From an uncultured Gammaproteobacteria bacterium (lineage in GTDB: Bacteria > Pseudomonadota > Gammaproteobacteria > Arenicellales > UBA868), in contig CAJXBY010000091.1 in the NCBI GenBank assembly GCA_913051905.1, positions 1 through 9,989 of the forward strand: a DNA stretch of 9,989 nt, given 5' to 3'. The notes under the pieces are model-generated. The model searched no databases. It worked only from the letters and a program-made list of their open reading frames with translations, and was not told the origin of the DNA. Shown one piece after another: positions 1-8,165 of this stretch (its first letter is position 1; every line of letters begins with the position of its first letter). Both the position numbers and the translations under genes were made by a program.

Positions 1-175
1 GAATCGAGTGTTCACGGGCGAGGTAATACGCACTCGCAAGCCCGTGACCACCGCCTCCAACGATGATGACATCATATTGCGGACGAGGTTCGGGACTGCG
101 CCAGGCCTCCCGCCAGCCCGTGTGCCCGCTCACTGAATGGCGCAGCAGGTTGAAGAGGGAGTACTTGTTCTTCAC
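1..175 (-). CDS. soxB: Sarcosine oxidase beta subunit, N-terminal part only
   Basis: The first 58 codons of a gene that continues beyond the left edge. The translation opens [17 protein letters not shown], followed by a [20 protein letters not shown] stretch and the dinucleotide-binding motif GGGGHG at residues 40-45, then [13 protein letters not shown]. This opening is characteristic of the beta subunit of heterotetrameric sarcosine oxidase, the FAD/FMN flavoprotein that oxidatively demethylates sarcosine to glycine and passes the methyl carbon to tetrahydrofolate. The GTG at 175-173 is the only reasonable start: no ATG lies in frame upstream, and homologues as I recall them begin at about this residue. 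No convincing Shine-Dalgarno precedes it. It lies 31 bp downstream of the glyA stop on the same strand, so co-transcription is likely. The soxDAG genes would be expected beyond the edge. Family assignment is firm; the exact start is less so. Confidence 0.88.
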   Translation of the reverse strand, partial: MKNKYSLFNLLRHSVSGHTGWREAWRSPEPRPQYDVIIVGGGGHGLASAYYLAREHSI

Positions 176-206
176 GCCCGATGGGGTTCTAAAAAAAGGA
201 CGGGGC

Positions 207-1466
207 TCAGTCGGACCGGTAGACCGGGAAACGACCGCATAGTTCTATGACCTGTTCTCGAACCTTGTCTAATTGATCCTGATCATCCATGTGATCCAGT
301 ATGTCGCAGATCCAGTGGGCAACGGTGGACATCTCCTCCACACCAAAACCACGGGTGGTGCTCGCTGGCGTACCGATTCTAAGACCACTGGTCACAAACG
401 GCGACCGAGGGTCATTCGGCACACTGTTCTTGTTGACCGTGATGTGGGCACTCCCAAGGGCCGCGTCGGCGTCTTTGCCAGTGATCTCTTTATCGATTAG
501 GTCCAGCAAGAACAGGTGGTTGTCGGTTCCCCCGGAAACCACCCGGTAACCCCGCGCCAAGCAGGTGTCGGCCATCGCGCGTGCATTACTGATAACTTTC
601 TCCTGGTAGACCTTAAATCCGGGCTCAAGTGCTTCTTTGAAGGCCACGGCCTTACCAGCAATCGCATGCATCAACGGCCCTCCCTGGGTGCCTGGAAACA
701 CCAGTGAACTCAGCTTTTTTTCAACCGCCTCGTTAGCCCTGGCAAGAATCATCCCGCCCCTCGCACCGCGCAGGGTCTTATGGGTCGTGGTGGTCGTCAC
801 ATCGGCGATCGAAACCGGGCTTGGGTAAAGCCCCACAGCCACGAGACCGGCCACATGGGCCATGTCTACCACCAGGTAAGCATCCACCGAGTCGGCAATC
901 TCCCGAAACCGTGTCCAGTCGACGACCCTGCTGTAGGCCGAAAAACCGGCCATGATCACTTTGGGCCGATGTTCCTTGGCCAGATCAGCGACCTGGTCAT
1001 AATCAATCTCACCATTACTGTCGTTGAGCCCATACTGCACCGCGTTGTACAGTTTTCCAGAAAAATTGACTGCGGCTCCGTGGGTCAGATGCCCACCGTG
1101 CGCGAGACTCATCCCAAGCACCGTGTCACCCGGTTCCATGAGCGCCATATAGACAGACGCGTTGGCGCTGGAACCGGAATGAGGCTGAACATTAACGTAT
1201 GCTGCGCCGAACAGCAGTTTTGCTCGATCAATGGCGAGTTGTTCTGCAACATCGACGTGGCTGCAGCCCCCGTAGTAACGTTTTCCAGGATACCCTTCAG
1301 CGTACTTGTTGGTAAGAACCGACCCCTGCGCCTCCAGCACCCGAGCACTGGTGTAATTCTCTGAAGCAATCAGTTCGATATGCTCTTCCTGCCGCTGCGT
1401 TTCCTTTTTGATAGCGTCCCACAACTCGTCATCGAAACCCGCAATCCGATCGCTCAGTCTGAACAT
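207..1466 (-). CDS. glyA: Serine hydroxymethyltransferase
   Basis: A PLP enzyme that interconverts serine plus tetrahydrofolate with glycine plus 5,10-methylene-THF in the cytoplasm. From the ATG at 1466 the protein has 419 residues, close to the usual 417-420. Visible landmarks are IELIASENY near residue 31, the [15 protein letters not shown] active-site region around 53-67, [11 protein letters not shown] near 120, DMAHVAGL (Asp201 and His204, PLP-ring contacts), and [11 protein letters not shown] with Lys230 as the PLP-binding lysine. Small departures from the commonest sequences are HSGSSAN where HSGSQAN is usual, and [10 protein letters not shown] where a proline is frequent after the glycine; neither removes a catalytic residue. 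A reading frame opens two codons earlier at GTG 1472, but GGAGG at 1478-1474 sits 7 nt before the ATG at 1466, so ATG is preferred. Its place directly before soxB suggests it serves sarcosine/glycine catabolism, possibly as a second copy beside a housekeeping glyA. Confidence 0.96.
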   Translation of the reverse strand: MFRLSDRIAGFDDELWDAIKKETQRQEEHIELIASENYTSARVLEAQGSVLTNKYAEGYPGKRYYGGCSHVDVAEQLAIDRAKLLFGAAYVNVQPHSGSSANASVYMALMEPGDTVLGMSLAHGGHLTHGAAVNFSGKLYNAVQYGLNDSNGEIDYDQVADLAKEHRPKVIMAGFSAYSRVVDWTRFREIADSVDAYLVVDMAHVAGLVAVGLYPSPVSIADVTTTTTHKTLRGARGGMILARANEAVEKKLSSLVFPGTQGGPLMHAIAGKAVAFKEALEPGFKVYQEKVISNARAMADTCLARGYRVVSGGTDNHLFLLDLIDKEITGKDADAALGSAHITVNKNSVPNDPRSPFVTSGLRIGTPASTTRGFGVEEMSTVAHWICDILDHMDDQDQLDKVREQVIELCGRFPVYRSD

Positions 1467-1473
1467 CACCACC

Positions 1474-1478
1474 CCTCC
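1474..1478 (-). promoter_or_regulatory. Ribosome binding site of glyA
   Basis: On the minus strand GGAGG lies 7 nt before the ATG at 1466. This spacing picks that ATG over the GTG codons at 1472 and 1469, which lie too close to the motif. Confidence 0.7.
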
Positions 1479-1508
1479 AGGGAACCCTTGAATCGTGCAC
1501 TACAGTCG

Positions 1509-1537
1509 ATTGTAGTAGACAGTGGGCCTGCGCCCAA
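1509..1537 (-). promoter_or_regulatory. Possible sigma-70-type promoter for glyA
   Basis: Reading the minus strand, TTGGGC (1537-1532) and TACAAT (1514-1509) are separated by exactly 17 nt. The -10 matches consensus at 5 of 6 positions, the -35 only at TTG. Initiation would fall near 1502, giving a leader of about 35 nt before the glyA ATG. It sits in the 84-bp gap between the 4Fe-4S gene and glyA, so glyA-soxB could be transcribed separately from the upstream gene. Found by eye only. Confidence 0.3.
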
Positions 1538-1550
1538 ACGAAAAGTTCGC

Positions 1551-2300
1551 TCAGCGATCGGACCGGTGCGGCCCGCGGCTAACCTGGGCCCACTGCATCA
1601 GACTTTCACGGGAACGGTCTCCGTGATAGCGAAGCTGTGCTTCACTGTACTGCCAGGTTCTGCCGACGGGACACATCAGTCGGGATTGACAGCGGTCTGT
1701 ACACCCGGATCGAGGCACGAGCCGGTGTGCGATACAGCGTTCCAGATCCAAGCTGTGGTCCGGCGCGACTGCCGAGGCTGGACAAGCCGCGACGCAGGGC
1801 CTGTCGGCACAGCCCTCACAGGGTGACCCGACCATCCCTGGTTCCGTCAACTGCAATTCGGTCCCGATCAGGAAGGCCACTCTATAGGCAAACCAGGGAC
1901 CGTAAACCGGGTGAAGGTCAAGCCCCAGGGGAGAGGGATAACTGCAACCCGCCAGCTGGCCCAGTCGCTGCAACGGGATAGGTAATGGACCTGGGTACAG
2001 CAGCTCTATCTGATCACAGCCCCAGTACTCTTTGGATACGCGATGAGCCGCTTCAATCGAAAAAGAATCAAACGGATCCGAACAGGTATGGATACGTCCC
2101 TCAATCCGGTCCCACAACAGTGCGCCCCCCATCGCGAGAACAACGAGCCGGACACCCGGGGTATATTCGATTCCGAGGCCGGCAAACGCTTCGCGAAGGT
2201 CTGATGGGAAACGCTCCGGATCAAGTACCGCCCTGATTTGGAACCCCTGGCTCTCCAGCCAGTCGTGCCCGGCTTTTTCATTGACTTTTCGGTCCCGCAT
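1551..2300 (-). CDS. QueG-related 4Fe-4S ferredoxin-type protein of unknown role
   Basis: A 249-residue protein with eight cysteines in its C-terminal third, arranged as two cluster motifs: C161-x2-C164-x4-C169-x3-C173-P, then C189 and C200-x3-C204-x5-C210-P. The stretch LERCIAHRLV leading into the second motif resembles the ferredoxin module of epoxyqueuosine reductase QueG (RRCISYLTIE followed by CDDCQ-VCP). The N-terminal part (about 45-150), with YPGPLPIPLQRLGQLAG, a YPSPLGL segment and YGPWFAYRVAFLI, recalls the cobalamin-handling fold shared by QueG and MMACHC, but the protein is about 100 residues shorter than QueG and I see no tRNA-binding HEAT-like tail. It is therefore probably not QueG itself. 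No signal peptide or membrane segment is visible, so it should be cytoplasmic. ATG at 2300 is chosen because GGTGA lies 4 nt upstream; the frame extends to a GTG at 2402, but those 34 extra residues are not domain-like. It is upstream of and collinear with glyA-soxB, so a redox or corrinoid-related task in methyl metabolism is possible. Function unknown. Confidence 0.8.
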   Translation of the reverse strand: MRDRKVNEKAGHDWLESQGFQIRAVLDPERFPSDLREAFAGLGIEYTPGVRLVVLAMGGALLWDRIEGRIHTCSDPFDSFSIEAAHRVSKEYWGCDQIELLYPGPLPIPLQRLGQLAGCSYPSPLGLDLHPVYGPWFAYRVAFLIGTELQLTEPGMVGSPCEGCADRPCVAACPASAVAPDHSLDLERCIAHRLVPRSGCTDRCQSRLMCPVGRTWQYSEAQLRYHGDRSRESLMQWAQVSRGPHRSDR

Positions 2301-2423
2301 GTTCTCACCACAGACAAATTCCTGCTGACAGTATCGCACTTCCCCCTCTGCCTTGCTAAAGTGGCCACACGACGAGGAACCGCCCGCGATCAGCGGCTCC
2401 ACTTAAAAGACCAGGCCACTTCG
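2301..2423. promoter_or_regulatory. Divergent intergenic region between the two transcription units
   Basis: A 123-bp gap between the divergent starts at 2300 (minus) and 2424 (plus); it should hold promoters for both the 4Fe-4S gene and the phosphodiesterase-transporter operon. I see no consensus-quality promoter on either strand. A TGCTAAAGT at 2353-2361 could act as an extended -10 for the plus strand but has no good -35. A perfect 8-bp palindrome GTGGCCAC lies at 2361-2368. The hexamer CCACTT occurs at 2399-2404 and 2416-2421, and its complement AAGTGG at 2359-2364, which might mark a regulator site. Both longer frames that overlap here (GTG 2402 minus, ATG 2238 plus) lack domain content in the overlap, which supports its being non-coding. 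Confidence 0.5.
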
Positions 2424-3359
2424 TTGAACGCATTATCCATTCATGGTCACCGAGGTGCACGGGGTCACGCACCCGAGAACACACTCGCCGGTTTCCGCCT
2501 GGCCGCACAAACCGGGGTTGACGGCATGGAACTTGACGTCTTGGTTTCCGCCGACGAATGTATCGTGATCCACCACGATGCTCGCCTCAATCCCGAACTC
2601 ACCCGAACCCCATCAGGAGACTGGCTGAAGCCACCGTATCCTTTGGTCCGGGACCTTACTGTGGCTCAACTCCAGCGCTTTGACGTAGGCAGGGCCAGGC
2701 CGGGTTCACAGACAGCGCATTCGTTTCCAAAACAGGTGGCCGTTGATGGCCAAAGCCCGCCTACACTGAAACAGCTGGCGGAGTTGCTGAACGCATTTGG
2801 CCCGGAGGCACCATTACTCAACATCGAAACCAAGTCAGACCCCTACCGACCCGATGCGAACCCTGGCCCTTCCGAGTACGCCGCATTGCTGGTCGGTGAA
2901 CTTCAGGCTTATGATCTCTTGGAACGCTGCTGGGTACAGTCATTCGACTGGCGGGTGTTACGGGCCATTCAGCGACTGGAACCGGATCTTGTCACCGGCT
3001 ATCTCTCTTCAAGTCAGGAGCATGGAGGCAATATAGGGTCACAGAAGCCGTCTCCCTGGCTGGACGGATTCGACCCGCAGGGCTTCGGCGATAATATTGC
3101 CGCCGCCGTCCGTACTGCCGGTGGACGGTTCTGGGGCCCGGCGTTTCGTGACCTGGACCACCAGTCGATGAGACAGGCACGTGCGGTTGGTATTGGCGTA
3201 CACTGCTGGACGGTCAATGAAGAACAGGACATAAAAAAAGTCATGACCTTAGGAGTCGATGGATTCACCACAGATTTTCCTGAACGCGCAATGCGCCTTG
3301 CTGGACGCACCTGTGCGACCGAACACAAGAACCAATCAGTAACGACCTCGTCTGGCTGA
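2424..3359 (+). CDS. Glycerophosphodiester phosphodiesterase, cytoplasmic (UgpQ-like)
   Basis: Hydrolyses glycerophosphodiesters to sn-glycerol-3-phosphate plus the alcohol head group. From the TTG at 2424 the protein has 311 residues. The GDPD TIM-barrel signature starts at once: HGHRGARGHAPENT (residues 7-20, catalytic His9-Arg10), MELDV (Glu36, Asp38), then VIHHDARL with His51-Asp52 as the second catalytic pair. LNIETKSDP (Glu135, Lys137), VQSFDW near 171, HCWTVNE near 260 and GVDGFTTDFPERA near 277 complete the fold. No signal peptide is seen with this start, so it acts in the cytoplasm, like UgpQ and unlike periplasmic GlpQ. The frame is open back to an ATG at 2238, but that would add 62 residues without family resemblance and overlap the 5' end of the divergent gene. 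An AGG lies 8 nt before the TTG; a GTG at 2361 is the main alternative. The next gene begins 3 nt after its stop. The head group it releases is unknown. Confidence 0.9.
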   Translation: MNALSIHGHRGARGHAPENTLAGFRLAAQTGVDGMELDVLVSADECIVIHHDARLNPELTRTPSGDWLKPPYPLVRDLTVAQLQRFDVGRARPGSQTAHSFPKQVAVDGQSPPTLKQLAELLNAFGPEAPLLNIETKSDPYRPDANPGPSEYAALLVGELQAYDLLERCWVQSFDWRVLRAIQRLEPDLVTGYLSSSQEHGGNIGSQKPSPWLDGFDPQGFGDNIAAAVRTAGGRFWGPAFRDLDHQSMRQARAVGIGVHCWTVNEEQDIKKVMTLGVDGFTTDFPERAMRLAGRTCATEHKNQSVTTSSG

Positions 3360-3362
3360 CCC

Positions 3363-5240
3363 ATGAACCCATTGCTACAGATTCAGGACCTCAGCATTGC
3401 CTTCGATACGCACGGTGGCCGGGTGCAGGCCGTCCGGGACGTCAGCCTTGATGTGATGCCTGGCGCAACGGTCGCTTTGGTCGGCGAATCGGGTTCAGGG
3501 AAGTCGGTCACGGCCCAGGCCGTTATGGGCATCCTGCCCAAGAATGCCAGCATCGGGAGCGGCCGGATTCTGCTCGATGATCCCGATACTGGCCAGAGCG
3601 TAGATATTGCGGCGCTGAACCCGGACAGCAGCCAGATGCGGGCAATACGGGGTGGGCGTATATCAATCATCTTCCAGGAACCGATGGTGTCGCTGTCGAT
3701 GCTCCACACCGTCGGTGATCAAGTGAGTGAAGCGCTCTTCCTGCATCGGGATGTAAGCCGTACCGAAGGACTGAGGCTCACGCAGGAGATGCTGGGCATG
3801 GTCGGGTTTCCGGATCCCGCCCGAGCACTGAAGACCTATCCATTTGAACTTTCCGGGGGACTCCGCCAGAGAGTGATGATTGCGATCGCACTGGTCTGCC
3901 GACCCAGCCTGCTGATTGCCGACGAACCCACCACAGCACTGGATGTGACGGTCCAGGCCCAGATACTGCATCTGGTCAGGGTCCTCCAGTCGGAGCTCGG
4001 CATGGCCCTGCTGCTGATCACACATGATCTCGGGGTAGTTGCAAACGTCGCCCAGGAAGTCGTGGTCATGTACAACGGCGAAGTGGTCGAACGGGGCGCC
4101 ATTGACGACATCTACGCCCGGCCCGGGCATCCCTACCTGCAGGCTCTTTTTAAGGCCGTACCACACTTCGACATGAAACCAGGAGAACGCCTGACACCCG
4201 TTCGGCCGGTCGAGCACCAACTGGGACAGCATTTTTTTCCCCAGCGGGACTCGGCTTCCGGCCATGCCGTCCATCTCGAAGTGCGAAGCGTCTCCCGGTC
4301 GTTCACGATCCGCAAAGAGAGCTGGTTCAGCAGCGGAGAGGCAACCACCTTACGCGCGGTCGATGACGTCAGCTTTGAAATCATGCGGGGCGAGTGCCTG
4401 GGCCTGGTCGGTGAGAGCGGCTGCGGAAAGACCACCTTAAGCAAGATCCTGATGCGCGCCGTGGAAGCGGATTCGGGGTCGATCCGTTACAACTCCAGCA
4501 CCGGGCCCATCGACGTGCTGAACCTGGAAGGCAGCGAGCTGTTATCTTTCCGCAACCGGATGCAGTTCATTTTCCAGGACCCCTTCAGTTCGCTCAGCCC
4601 GCGGATGACCGTATTCGATATCGTGCGTGAACCCCTGGTCATTCACGAGATCGGCAACCGCGAATCACAGACTGAACTTGTAAAAGAACTGATGCGACTG
4701 GTGGGTCTGGATCCTCGTTTTCTCAGCCGCTACCCCCACAGCTTCTCTGGAGGCCAGCGCCAGCGAATCGGGATCGCACGGGCGCTGGCACTGCAGCCGG
4801 AACTTCTGATTTGTGACGAACCCGTTTCCGCCCTGGATGTCTCTATACAGGCCCAGGTCCTGAACCTACTGAAAGACCTCCAGAAAGAACTTGGGCTGAC
4901 GTATCTGTTTATCTCCCATAACCTGGCAGTGGTCGACTACGTATCGGATCGAATCGCCGTGATGTGCAGGGGACGGCTGGTGGAGGTCGCCCCCCGCCAG
5001 CAGCTCTTCAATCACCCTACCCATCCCTACACTCGGGCGTTGTTACGGGCCGTACCCTACCCCGACCTTAACCGGCAGCTTGATTTTGAGAACATTGTGT
5101 CGGACAACTTTTCGGACCCCGGTAATTGGCACTCACCCTTCACTGACATTCCCAGTCGCGGGAGCCAGATGCTTGAGTTGAGTGAAGGACATTTTGTCCG
5201 CACTGTTTCCGGCGCCGAACTCTCGGAGATTTCAACATGA
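3363..5240 (+). CDS. Dpp/Opp-type ABC transporter ATPase with two fused ATP-binding domains
   Basis: A 625-residue cytoplasmic ATPase that carries both nucleotide-binding domains of a peptide/opine/nickel-family importer in one chain, as in YejF and GsiA. Domain 1: Walker A GESGSGKS at 41-48, Q-loop Gln105, signature LSGGLRQR at 163-170, Walker B LLIADEP at 183-189, H-loop His221. Domain 2: Walker A GESGCGKT at 350-357, Q-loop Gln405, signature FSGGQRQR at 461-468, Walker B LLICDEP at 481-487, His519. Each half ends in the oligopeptide-transporter C-terminal motif ([13 protein letters not shown] at 255-267 and [13 protein letters not shown] at 553-565). All catalytic positions are intact, so both sites look competent. 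A tail of about 55 residues after the second motif is unassigned. The start lies 3 nt after the phosphodiesterase stop with no strong ribosome site, suggesting translational coupling; the end overlaps the binding-protein gene by 4 nt (ATGA). Confidence 0.95.
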   Translation: MNPLLQIQDLSIAFDTHGGRVQAVRDVSLDVMPGATVALVGESGSGKSVTAQAVMGILPKNASIGSGRILLDDPDTGQSVDIAALNPDSSQMRAIRGGRISIIFQEPMVSLSMLHTVGDQVSEALFLHRDVSRTEGLRLTQEMLGMVGFPDPARALKTYPFELSGGLRQRVMIAIALVCRPSLLIADEPTTALDVTVQAQILHLVRVLQSELGMALLLITHDLGVVANVAQEVVVMYNGEVVERGAIDDIYARPGHPYLQALFKAVPHFDMKPGERLTPVRPVEHQLGQHFFPQRDSASGHAVHLEVRSVSRSFTIRKESWFSSGEATTLRAVDDVSFEIMRGECLGLVGESGCGKTTLSKILMRAVEADSGSIRYNSSTGPIDVLNLEGSELLSFRNRMQFIFQDPFSSLSPRMTVFDIVREPLVIHEIGNRESQTELVKELMRLVGLDPRFLSRYPHSFSGGQRQRIGIARALALQPELLICDEPVSALDVSIQAQVLNLLKDLQKELGLTYLFISHNLAVVDYVSDRIAVMCRGRLVEVAPRQQLFNHPTHPYTRALLRAVPYPDLNRQLDFENIVSDNFSDPGNWHSPFTDIPSRGSQMLELSEGHFVRTVSGAELSEIST

Positions 5241-7135
5241 CCCTCATCCGCCGCATCGTGGCAGCTCTCGCTGCAGGATGGATTTTCTACTCACCGCTGG
5301 CCCAAGCCGTGCAAGAGGTTCCATTTTTGGCAGAACGGGTGTCCGCCGGCACGCTGCCGCCGGTTGCCGACCGACTTCCGCAGCAGCCGCTTTCAGTGGA
5401 TCTAGCGTCACTCGGTCGGGAGCCCGGCCGTCACGGTGGAGAAATCGATATCCTCATGGCACGGGGCAAAGACACCCGTATGATGACGGTCTACGGTTAT
5501 GCCCGGCTCGTGGGCTATGACCCGAACATGATCCTGCAGCCCGACATCCTGCAAAACGTCGAGGTCGCGAACAACAAGGTCTTCACGCTGCACCTGCGTC
5601 CCGGTCATCACTGGTCTGACGGCCAACCGTTCACCAGTGATGACTTTCGCTATTTCTGGGAAGACATGGCGATGAACGAAATGCTTTCGCCCTTCGGCCC
5701 ACCCGACAAGCTGGTCGTTAACGGCAAACCGGCACGTGTGGAGATCATCGATACGTTGACCGTACGTTACAGCTGGGACGAGCCGAATCCCTATTTTCTT
5801 CCGGCCCTGGCCGGCCCACGACCGCTCTACATCTACGCCCCGTCGCACTACCTCAAACAGTTTCATGCACGGTATCAGGACGAAGCCAAACTCAAGGAGG
5901 AGGTCGAATTCGCCGGAGTTCGCAACTGGGCAGGACTGCATACCCGTTACGGACACCAGTACAAATTCGACAACCCGGACCTGCCTAGCTTGCAACCGTG
6001 GATCAATACCACACATCCGCCATCAGAACGTTTTGTGTTCGAACGGAACCCTTATTTTCATCGTGTCGACACGAGCGGACTCCAGCTGCCCTACATCGAC
6101 CGGGTGCTGGTCAATATCAGCAGTGCGGGGCTGATACCGGCCAAAGCTGGTGCCGGTGAGACGGATCTGCAGGCCCGTTATCTACGCCTGGACAACTATC
6201 CCTTTCTGATGGAAGGCGGCGAGCGCAATGGTTTCAATGTGCATCTATGGAAACGTGGCGTGGGTTCCCAAATGGCACTGTACCCCAATCTCAACAGTGT
6301 CGACCCGGTATGGCGGGCTCTGGTTCGGGATATCCGTTTCAGACGGGCGCTGTCCCTTGCGGTCGATCGCGAAGAAATCAACCAGGTCATCTATTTTGGT
6401 CTGGTGTCCGCGAGTGCCAATACCGTGCTGCCGGAAAGCCCGTTGTTTAAAGAGGACTATCAGCAGGCCTGGTCTGACTATGACCTGGCCGCCGCCAACG
6501 CCCTGCTCGATGAGATCGGGCTGACCGAGCGGGATGCCGATGGTCTGCGGCTGATGTCCGATGGCCGGGCACTGGAGATCGTCATACAAACCGCCGGGGA
6601 AAGCACCGAACAAAGCGATCTCCTCGAGCTGATACATGACACCTGGCTGCAGATCGGCATCAAGATTCACACCAAACCCTCGCAGCGGGAAGTTTTCCGT
6701 GAGCGGGTTTATTCCGGCGAGGCGATGATGGCGGTCTGGCACGGTTACGATAACGGCCTTCCCACTGCTGATACACCGCCAAACGAATTCGTTCCCATGC
6801 GCCAGGACCAGCTCCAGTGGCCTGTCTGGGGACAGCACCATGAGACATCAGGCCTGACCGGGGAGGCTCCGGATTTGGCACCGGCAAAACGGCTCCTGGA
6901 ACTGGCAGAGGCATGGCGCTTGGCCGGATCGTCGGATGAGAAAGAGGACGCCTGGCATGAGATTCTCAAAATTCATGCCGAACAGGTCTACAGCATTGGC
7001 ACGGTTTCCGGCGTGCCCCAACCGGTCGTCGTCAGCAACCGGCTGCGCAATGTCCCGTCGGAAGCGCTGTACGCCTGGTCACCGTGTTCTTATTTCGGCA
7101 TGTACTGGCCGGACACGTTCTGGCTGGAACCGTGA
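5237..7135 (+). CDS. Periplasmic substrate-binding protein, family 5 (Dpp/Opp type)
   Basis: A 632-residue extracytoplasmic receptor for the ABC importer. Residues 1-24 form a Sec signal peptide: basic MTLIRR, a hydrophobic core and a probable AQA cleavage site after residue 24. There is no lipobox cysteine, so it should be soluble in a Gram-negative periplasm. The hallmark of SBP family 5, FTLHLRPGHHWSDGQPFTSD followed by DFRYFWED, sits at 116-142, preceded by YARLVGYDPN; RDIRFRRALSLAVDREEIN near 365-385 is the second conserved block. The protein is about 100 residues longer than DppA/OppA and ends in an aromatic GMYWPDTFW motif, features of a subgroup common in marine and rhizobial genomes whose substrates are mostly undetermined. 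GGAG lies 8 nt before the ATG, which overlaps the ATPase stop. A true peptide ligand is not implied by the family: members bind peptides, opines, nickel, sugars or antibiotics. Confidence 0.93.
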   Translation: MTLIRRIVAALAAGWIFYSPLAQAVQEVPFLAERVSAGTLPPVADRLPQQPLSVDLASLGREPGRHGGEIDILMARGKDTRMMTVYGYARLVGYDPNMILQPDILQNVEVANNKVFTLHLRPGHHWSDGQPFTSDDFRYFWEDMAMNEMLSPFGPPDKLVVNGKPARVEIIDTLTVRYSWDEPNPYFLPALAGPRPLYIYAPSHYLKQFHARYQDEAKLKEEVEFAGVRNWAGLHTRYGHQYKFDNPDLPSLQPWINTTHPPSERFVFERNPYFHRVDTSGLQLPYIDRVLVNISSAGLIPAKAGAGETDLQARYLRLDNYPFLMEGGERNGFNVHLWKRGVGSQMALYPNLNSVDPVWRALVRDIRFRRALSLAVDREEINQVIYFGLVSASANTVLPESPLFKEDYQQAWSDYDLAAANALLDEIGLTERDADGLRLMSDGRALEIVIQTAGESTEQSDLLELIHDTWLQIGIKIHTKPSQREVFRERVYSGEAMMAVWHGYDNGLPTADTPPNEFVPMRQDQLQWPVWGQHHETSGLTGEAPDLAPAKRLLELAEAWRLAGSSDEKEDAWHEILKIHAEQVYSIGTVSGVPQPVVVSNRLRNVPSEALYAWSPCSYFGMYWPDTFWLEP

Positions 7136-7166
7136 CAGCAGTTTGTTCCGCTAAAGGGGCGTCAGG

Positions 7167-8165
7167 GTGCTGAAATACAGCATCAACAGGCTGGTCGCCA
7201 TGATTCCGACCCTGGTCGCGATCAGTATCATCGTGTTTTTTATTATCCAGTTGCCGCCCGGTGACTACCTAGAAAGTCACATCGCGACCTTGCAGGCACA
7301 GGGCGAATCGATAGACAGCAAGAAAATCGAGTTTCTTCGCCAGCAGTACGGTCTCGACCAACCGATGTGGAAACAGTACCTGGTGTGGGCCACGGGTTTT
7401 CTGCAAGGCGACCTAGGGTATTCCTTTGAGCATGATATGCCGGTAAAAGAGGTGATTGGGGACCGGATGTTTCTGACGATTCTGATCTCGCTTGTCACGA
7501 TCATTTTCACCTGGCTGATTGCCTTTCCTATCGGCATCTATTCGGCGACCCACCAGTACAGCTGGGGAGATTACGGGCTTACTTTCATTGGTTTCATAGG
7601 GCTTGCTACGCCGAATTTTCTTTTGGCACTGGTCATGCTGTATCTCGCCAATGTTTACTTCGGGACATCGATTGGCGGCCTGATGGACCCACAGTACATC
7701 GATCAGCCATGGACCGTCGGGAAATTAAAGTCGGTGCTCGAACACCTGTGGATTCCGGTAATCGTGATCGGAACGGCCGGGACCGCTGCGATGATCCGCC
7801 GGCTTCGAGCGAATCTGCTGGATGAACTGGAAAAGCAGTACGTGGTGACTGGTCGGGCCAAAGGACTGCCGCCCGGAAAGCTGCTCCGTAAATATCCTCT
7901 GCGGATGGCCCTTAACTTTTTTGTTTCAGATATCGGCAACCTGCTGCCCAGCATCATCTCCGGAGCCGAGGTCACTGCAGTTGTACTGTCGCTGCCGACC
8001 ACCGGCCCGTTGCTGATCGCTTCGCTGCAGAGCCAGGACATGTATCTTGCCGGTTCATTCCTGATGTTTCTGGCGATCTTGACCGTACTGGGTGTGCTGG
8101 TCTCTGATCTGCTGCTCGCGGTCCTTGACCCGCGAATCCGTCTTCAGGGAGGCGCAACAAAATGA
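7167..8165 (+). CDS. ABC transporter permease, DppB/OppB type
   Basis: A 332-residue inner-membrane subunit that forms half of the translocation path. Six membrane segments can be picked out near residues 9-29, 102-126, 136-163, 193-213, 250-275 and 295-318. The N-terminal DppB-like region includes LPPGDYLESHIA, the YGLDQPMWKQYLVWATGFLQGDLGYS segment, and a periplasmic stretch before the second helix. The cytoplasmic coupling (EAA) loop, YVVTGRAKGLPPGKLLRKYP at 225-244, should dock on the ATPase. The gene starts with GTG at 7167, supported by AAAGGGG ending 7 nt upstream; it follows the binding-protein gene after 31 nt with no terminator between. Its stop overlaps the next start by 4 nt. Confidence 0.93.
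   Translation: MLKYSINRLVAMIPTLVAISIIVFFIIQLPPGDYLESHIATLQAQGESIDSKKIEFLRQQYGLDQPMWKQYLVWATGFLQGDLGYSFEHDMPVKEVIGDRMFLTILISLVTIIFTWLIAFPIGIYSATHQYSWGDYGLTFIGFIGLATPNFLLALVMLYLANVYFGTSIGGLMDPQYIDQPWTVGKLKSVLEHLWIPVIVIGTAGTAAMIRRLRANLLDELEKQYVVTGRAKGLPPGKLLRKYPLRMALNFFVSDIGNLLPSIISGAEVTAVVLSLPTTGPLLIASLQSQDMYLAGSFLMFLAILTVLGVLVSDLLLAVLDPRIRLQGGATK

Noticed and set aside
190..227. CCGGT/ACCGG inverted repeat at the glyA 3' end plus a run of seven T (minus strand) as an intrinsic terminator before soxB
   Set aside because: The stem lies inside the glyA coding end and about 18 nt separate it from the T-run, so it does not form a normal terminator; co-transcription of glyA and soxB is more likely.
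780..1364. 194-codon plus-strand frame antisense to glyA
   Set aside because: It lies wholly inside the well-supported glyA gene, has no recognisable domain and is a shadow of the coding strand.
1499..1516. ACTACA-GTCGAT-TGTAGT inverted repeat, and TGGGC/GCCCA hairpin at 1523-1536, as terminators between the 4Fe-4S gene and glyA
   Set aside because: The stems are only 5-6 bp and no U-run follows on either strand; the first overlaps the possible glyA -10 and the second its -35.
2301..2402. N-terminal extension of the 4Fe-4S protein from GTG 2402
   Set aside because: The extra 34 residues show no domain, and the ATG at 2300 has a good GGTGA ribosome site 4 nt upstream.
3663..4274. 203-codon minus-strand frame inside the ATPase gene
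   Set aside because: Opposite to an intact ATPase domain with all motifs; the translation has no family resemblance and no ribosome site.
5408..6841. Two minus-strand frames of about 200 codons inside the binding-protein gene (5408-6016 and 6245-6841)
   Set aside because: Both are antisense shadows of a complete SBP family 5 gene in GC-rich sequence; no domain content.
7136..7166. Attenuating stem-loop between the binding protein and first permease genes
   Set aside because: Such elements are common after binding-protein genes, but the 31-nt gap shows no inverted repeat.
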